From Alphaproteobacteria bacterium (GTDB lineage: Bacteria > Pseudomonadota > Alphaproteobacteria > Puniceispirillales > Puniceispirillaceae), in NCBI GenBank assembly GCA_016780695.1, contig JADHLK010000094.1, positions 1 through 5,892 on the forward strand: a stretch of 5,892 bases of DNA, given 5' to 3'. Shown here in pieces: positions 4,340-5,892 of the stretch (positions within the stretch are counted from its first letter, which is position 1; each line of letters starts with the position of its first letter). Both the position numbers and the translations under genes were made by a program. The notes under the pieces are model-generated. The model did no database searches. It saw nothing but the letters and a program-made list of their open reading frames with translations, and was not told the origin of the DNA.

Positions 4340-5892
4340 ATGACAGTTTCAGCAAATTCAGATAGCAAGGCCCGCTATATTATCGGCATTGATGTCGGCG
4401 GAACCTTTACCGACTTGTTCTTTGTGGACAGGCAAACCGGGGCTGCCTTTACCGGCAAGCTGCCCAGCACGGTTGAGGATCAATCCATTGGCCTGGTTGA
4501 GGGGATCAGCCGCCAGCTGGATGATTTCGCCGATATTGACACGATTGTGCATGGCACAACTGTTGGCACCAACGCGCTATTGGAACGCAAGGGCACCCGC
4601 ACCGGCCTGATTACCACGGCCGGTTTTGAGGATGTGCTGGAAATGCGGCGGCGCGACCGGCCCCATACTTGGGGCCTGCGGGGTGGCTATCAGCCGGTGA
4701 TCAGCCGTGATCTGCGCCTCGGTGTGGCTGAACGGACGCTGGCAGATGGCAAGATTGAAACAGAGCTGGATGGTGAGGCGGTGAAGCAGGCAGCCCGGCA
4801 GCTGCTGGAAGCTGGCTGTGAGGGAGTCTGCATCGCCTTTATCAACGCCTATGCGAATGGCGCGAATGAACAGGCGGCGGCTGAGATTGTGCGCCAAATC
4901 TGGCCCAATGATCATGTGACTGTCTCCTCCGACATTTTGCCTGAAATACGCGAATTTGAGCGCGTTTCAACAGCTGTGCTCAATGCCTATCTGCAGCCGC
5001 GCATGGCCCATTATCTGAACCGTCTGGATAGTCAGGCGCGCGGGCGCGATTTCGCCGGTGATATTCTGATTGTCCAGTCAAATGGCGGTGTGATGAGCAT
5101 TGACTCAGCGGCCAGCCAGCCGGTTCGCACTGCCTTGTCCGGCCCGGCTGCCGGGGTGATCGCGGCCAGCTTTATCGGCCAGTCCGCCGGATTTGACAAT
5201 CTCATCACCTGCGATATGGGCGGAACCAGCTTTGATGTATCGGTGATTGCCGAAGGCCGGTCCGCGCTGGCGGCCCAGAGTTCCATTGATTTCGGCATGG
5301 TGGTTCGCACCCCGATGATTGAGATCACCACAATCGGGGCGGGCGGCGGCTCTATTGCCTGGATTGACGGGGCAGGTCTGTTGCAAATCGGCCCGCAATC
5401 TGCCGGGTCCAACCCGGGGCCGGTCTGCTATGGGCTGGGCAATACGGAGCCGACTGTGACAGATGCCAATCTGCTGCTTGGCCGGATCAATGCGGACAAG
5501 CCCATCGGCGGCAAGCTGGACAGGCTGGATGTGGAGGCGGCGAGACAGGCTATCAAGCAGAAAATTGCTGACCCGCTCGGCATTACCGAAATGGAGGCAG
5601 CCGAAGCGATTATTCAGGTTGCCAATGCCCGCATGGCCGGGGCTATCCGCATTGTCTCTATTGAGCGCGGACATGATCCAGCTAAATTCGCTGCTATGCC
5701 TTTTGGTGGCGGCGGGGCCTTGCATATAGGCGCACTGATAAGAGAGGTGGGGCTGAAATCCGGGCTGGTGCCGCGTTATCCGGGAGTGACCAGCGCGCTG
5801 GGCTGTGTCATTGCTGATATGCGCCATGATGCGGTGCGCACGGTTAACCAGATGCTCGCCCAGCTGGATGAGGCGCAGCTGGCGGAATGGGC
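4340..5892 (+). CDS. Hydantoinase A/oxoprolinase family protein (ATP-binding subunit), partial at window end
   Basis: The reading frame is open from ATG 4340 to the last base, giving 517 complete codons and no stop. The family usually has about 670-700 residues, so roughly three quarters is present and the cut is only the window edge. This subunit has the ASKHA-type nucleotide-binding fold and is thought to use ATP to activate the substrate carbonyl for its HyuB partner. Motifs: DVGGTFTD (18-25) phosphate loop, HGTTVGTNALLERKG (71-85), FERVSTAVLNAYLQP (around 210-224), SGPAAG (267-272), DMGGTSFDV (292-300) second phosphate motif, GAGGGS (333-338), SNPGPVCYG (around 355-363), and PFGGGGALH (454-462). 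All expected glycine motifs are intact, so it should be active. The order here is HyuB then HyuA, the reverse of the classic hyuA-hyuB and of acetone carboxylase beta-alpha. No gamma-type third subunit is visible, though one could lie downstream. Confidence 0.93.
   Translation, partial: MTVSANSDSKARYIIGIDVGGTFTDLFFVDRQTGAAFTGKLPSTVEDQSIGLVEGISRQLDDFADIDTIVHGTTVGTNALLERKGTRTGLITTAGFEDVLEMRRRDRPHTWGLRGGYQPVISRDLRLGVAERTLADGKIETELDGEAVKQAARQLLEAGCEGVCIAFINAYANGANEQAAAEIVRQIWPNDHVTVSSDILPEIREFERVSTAVLNAYLQPRMAHYLNRLDSQARGRDFAGDILIVQSNGGVMSIDSAASQPVRTALSGPAAGVIAASFIGQSAGFDNLITCDMGGTSFDVSVIAEGRSALAAQSSIDFGMVVRTPMIEITTIGAGGGSIAWIDGAGLLQIGPQSAGSNPGPVCYGLGNTEPTVTDANLLLGRINADKPIGGKLDRLDVEAARQAIKQKIADPLGITEMEAAEAIIQVANARMAGAIRIVSIERGHDPAKFAAMPFGGGGALHIGALIREVGLKSGLVPRYPGVTSALGCVIADMRHDAVRTVNQMLAQLDEAQLAEW

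Noticed and set aside
5105..5827. Minus-strand open frame (240 codons) opposite the HyuA-family gene
   Set aside because: The plus-strand frame here carries SGPAAG, DMGGTSFDV, GAGGGS and PFGGGGALH, so the antisense frame is a shadow.

Overview
The window looks like ordinary chromosomal sequence from a Gram-negative bacterium. It has moderately high GC, tightly coupled genes with clear Shine-Dalgarno sites, and protein families typical of Alphaproteobacteria. An alphaproteobacterium is my best guess, but that rests on general style, not on a marker gene. I see no mobile element, tRNA, rRNA or CRISPR array.

Layout. Bases 1-32 may hold the last codons of a plus-strand gene. A minus-strand short-chain dehydrogenase/reductase (SDR) fills 48-794. 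Bases 795-1131 form a divergent intergenic region in two parts. The first, about 841-1000, is AT-rich (51 of 160 bases are G or C, 32%) and carries nested inverted repeats. The second, 1001-1131, is a GC-rich (about 62%) leader with small hairpins. A four-gene plus-strand operon then runs to the window edge: an aconitase/isopropylmalate-isomerase type small (swivel) subunit (1132-1632), an isocitrate lyase/PEP mutase superfamily C-C lyase (1629-2519), a hydantoinase B/oxoprolinase/acetone carboxylase alpha-like protein (HyuB family, 2519-4309), and a hydantoinase A/oxoprolinase-like protein (HyuA family, 4340 onward, cut off by the window end). The first three genes overlap by 1-4 bases, and the fourth follows after 30 bases.

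How they may work together. HyuA and HyuB family proteins form ATP-dependent enzymes that open lactam or imide rings (5-oxoproline, hydantoins) or carboxylate ketones. Aconitase-family hydratases interconvert hydroxy-acids and unsaturated di- or tricarboxylates. ICL-superfamily lyases split 2-hydroxy-dicarboxylates to pyruvate or glyoxylate plus a second acid. The hydratase-then-lyase pairing recalls dimethylmaleate hydratase plus dimethylmalate lyase at the end of anaerobic nicotinate breakdown. A plausible reading is a catabolic operon that opens a ring or activates a substrate, hydrates it, then cleaves it to central metabolites, with the divergent SDR doing a redox step. The substrate cannot be named from sequence. 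The aconitase-type large subunit that should partner the small one is not in the window, and this is the main puzzle.
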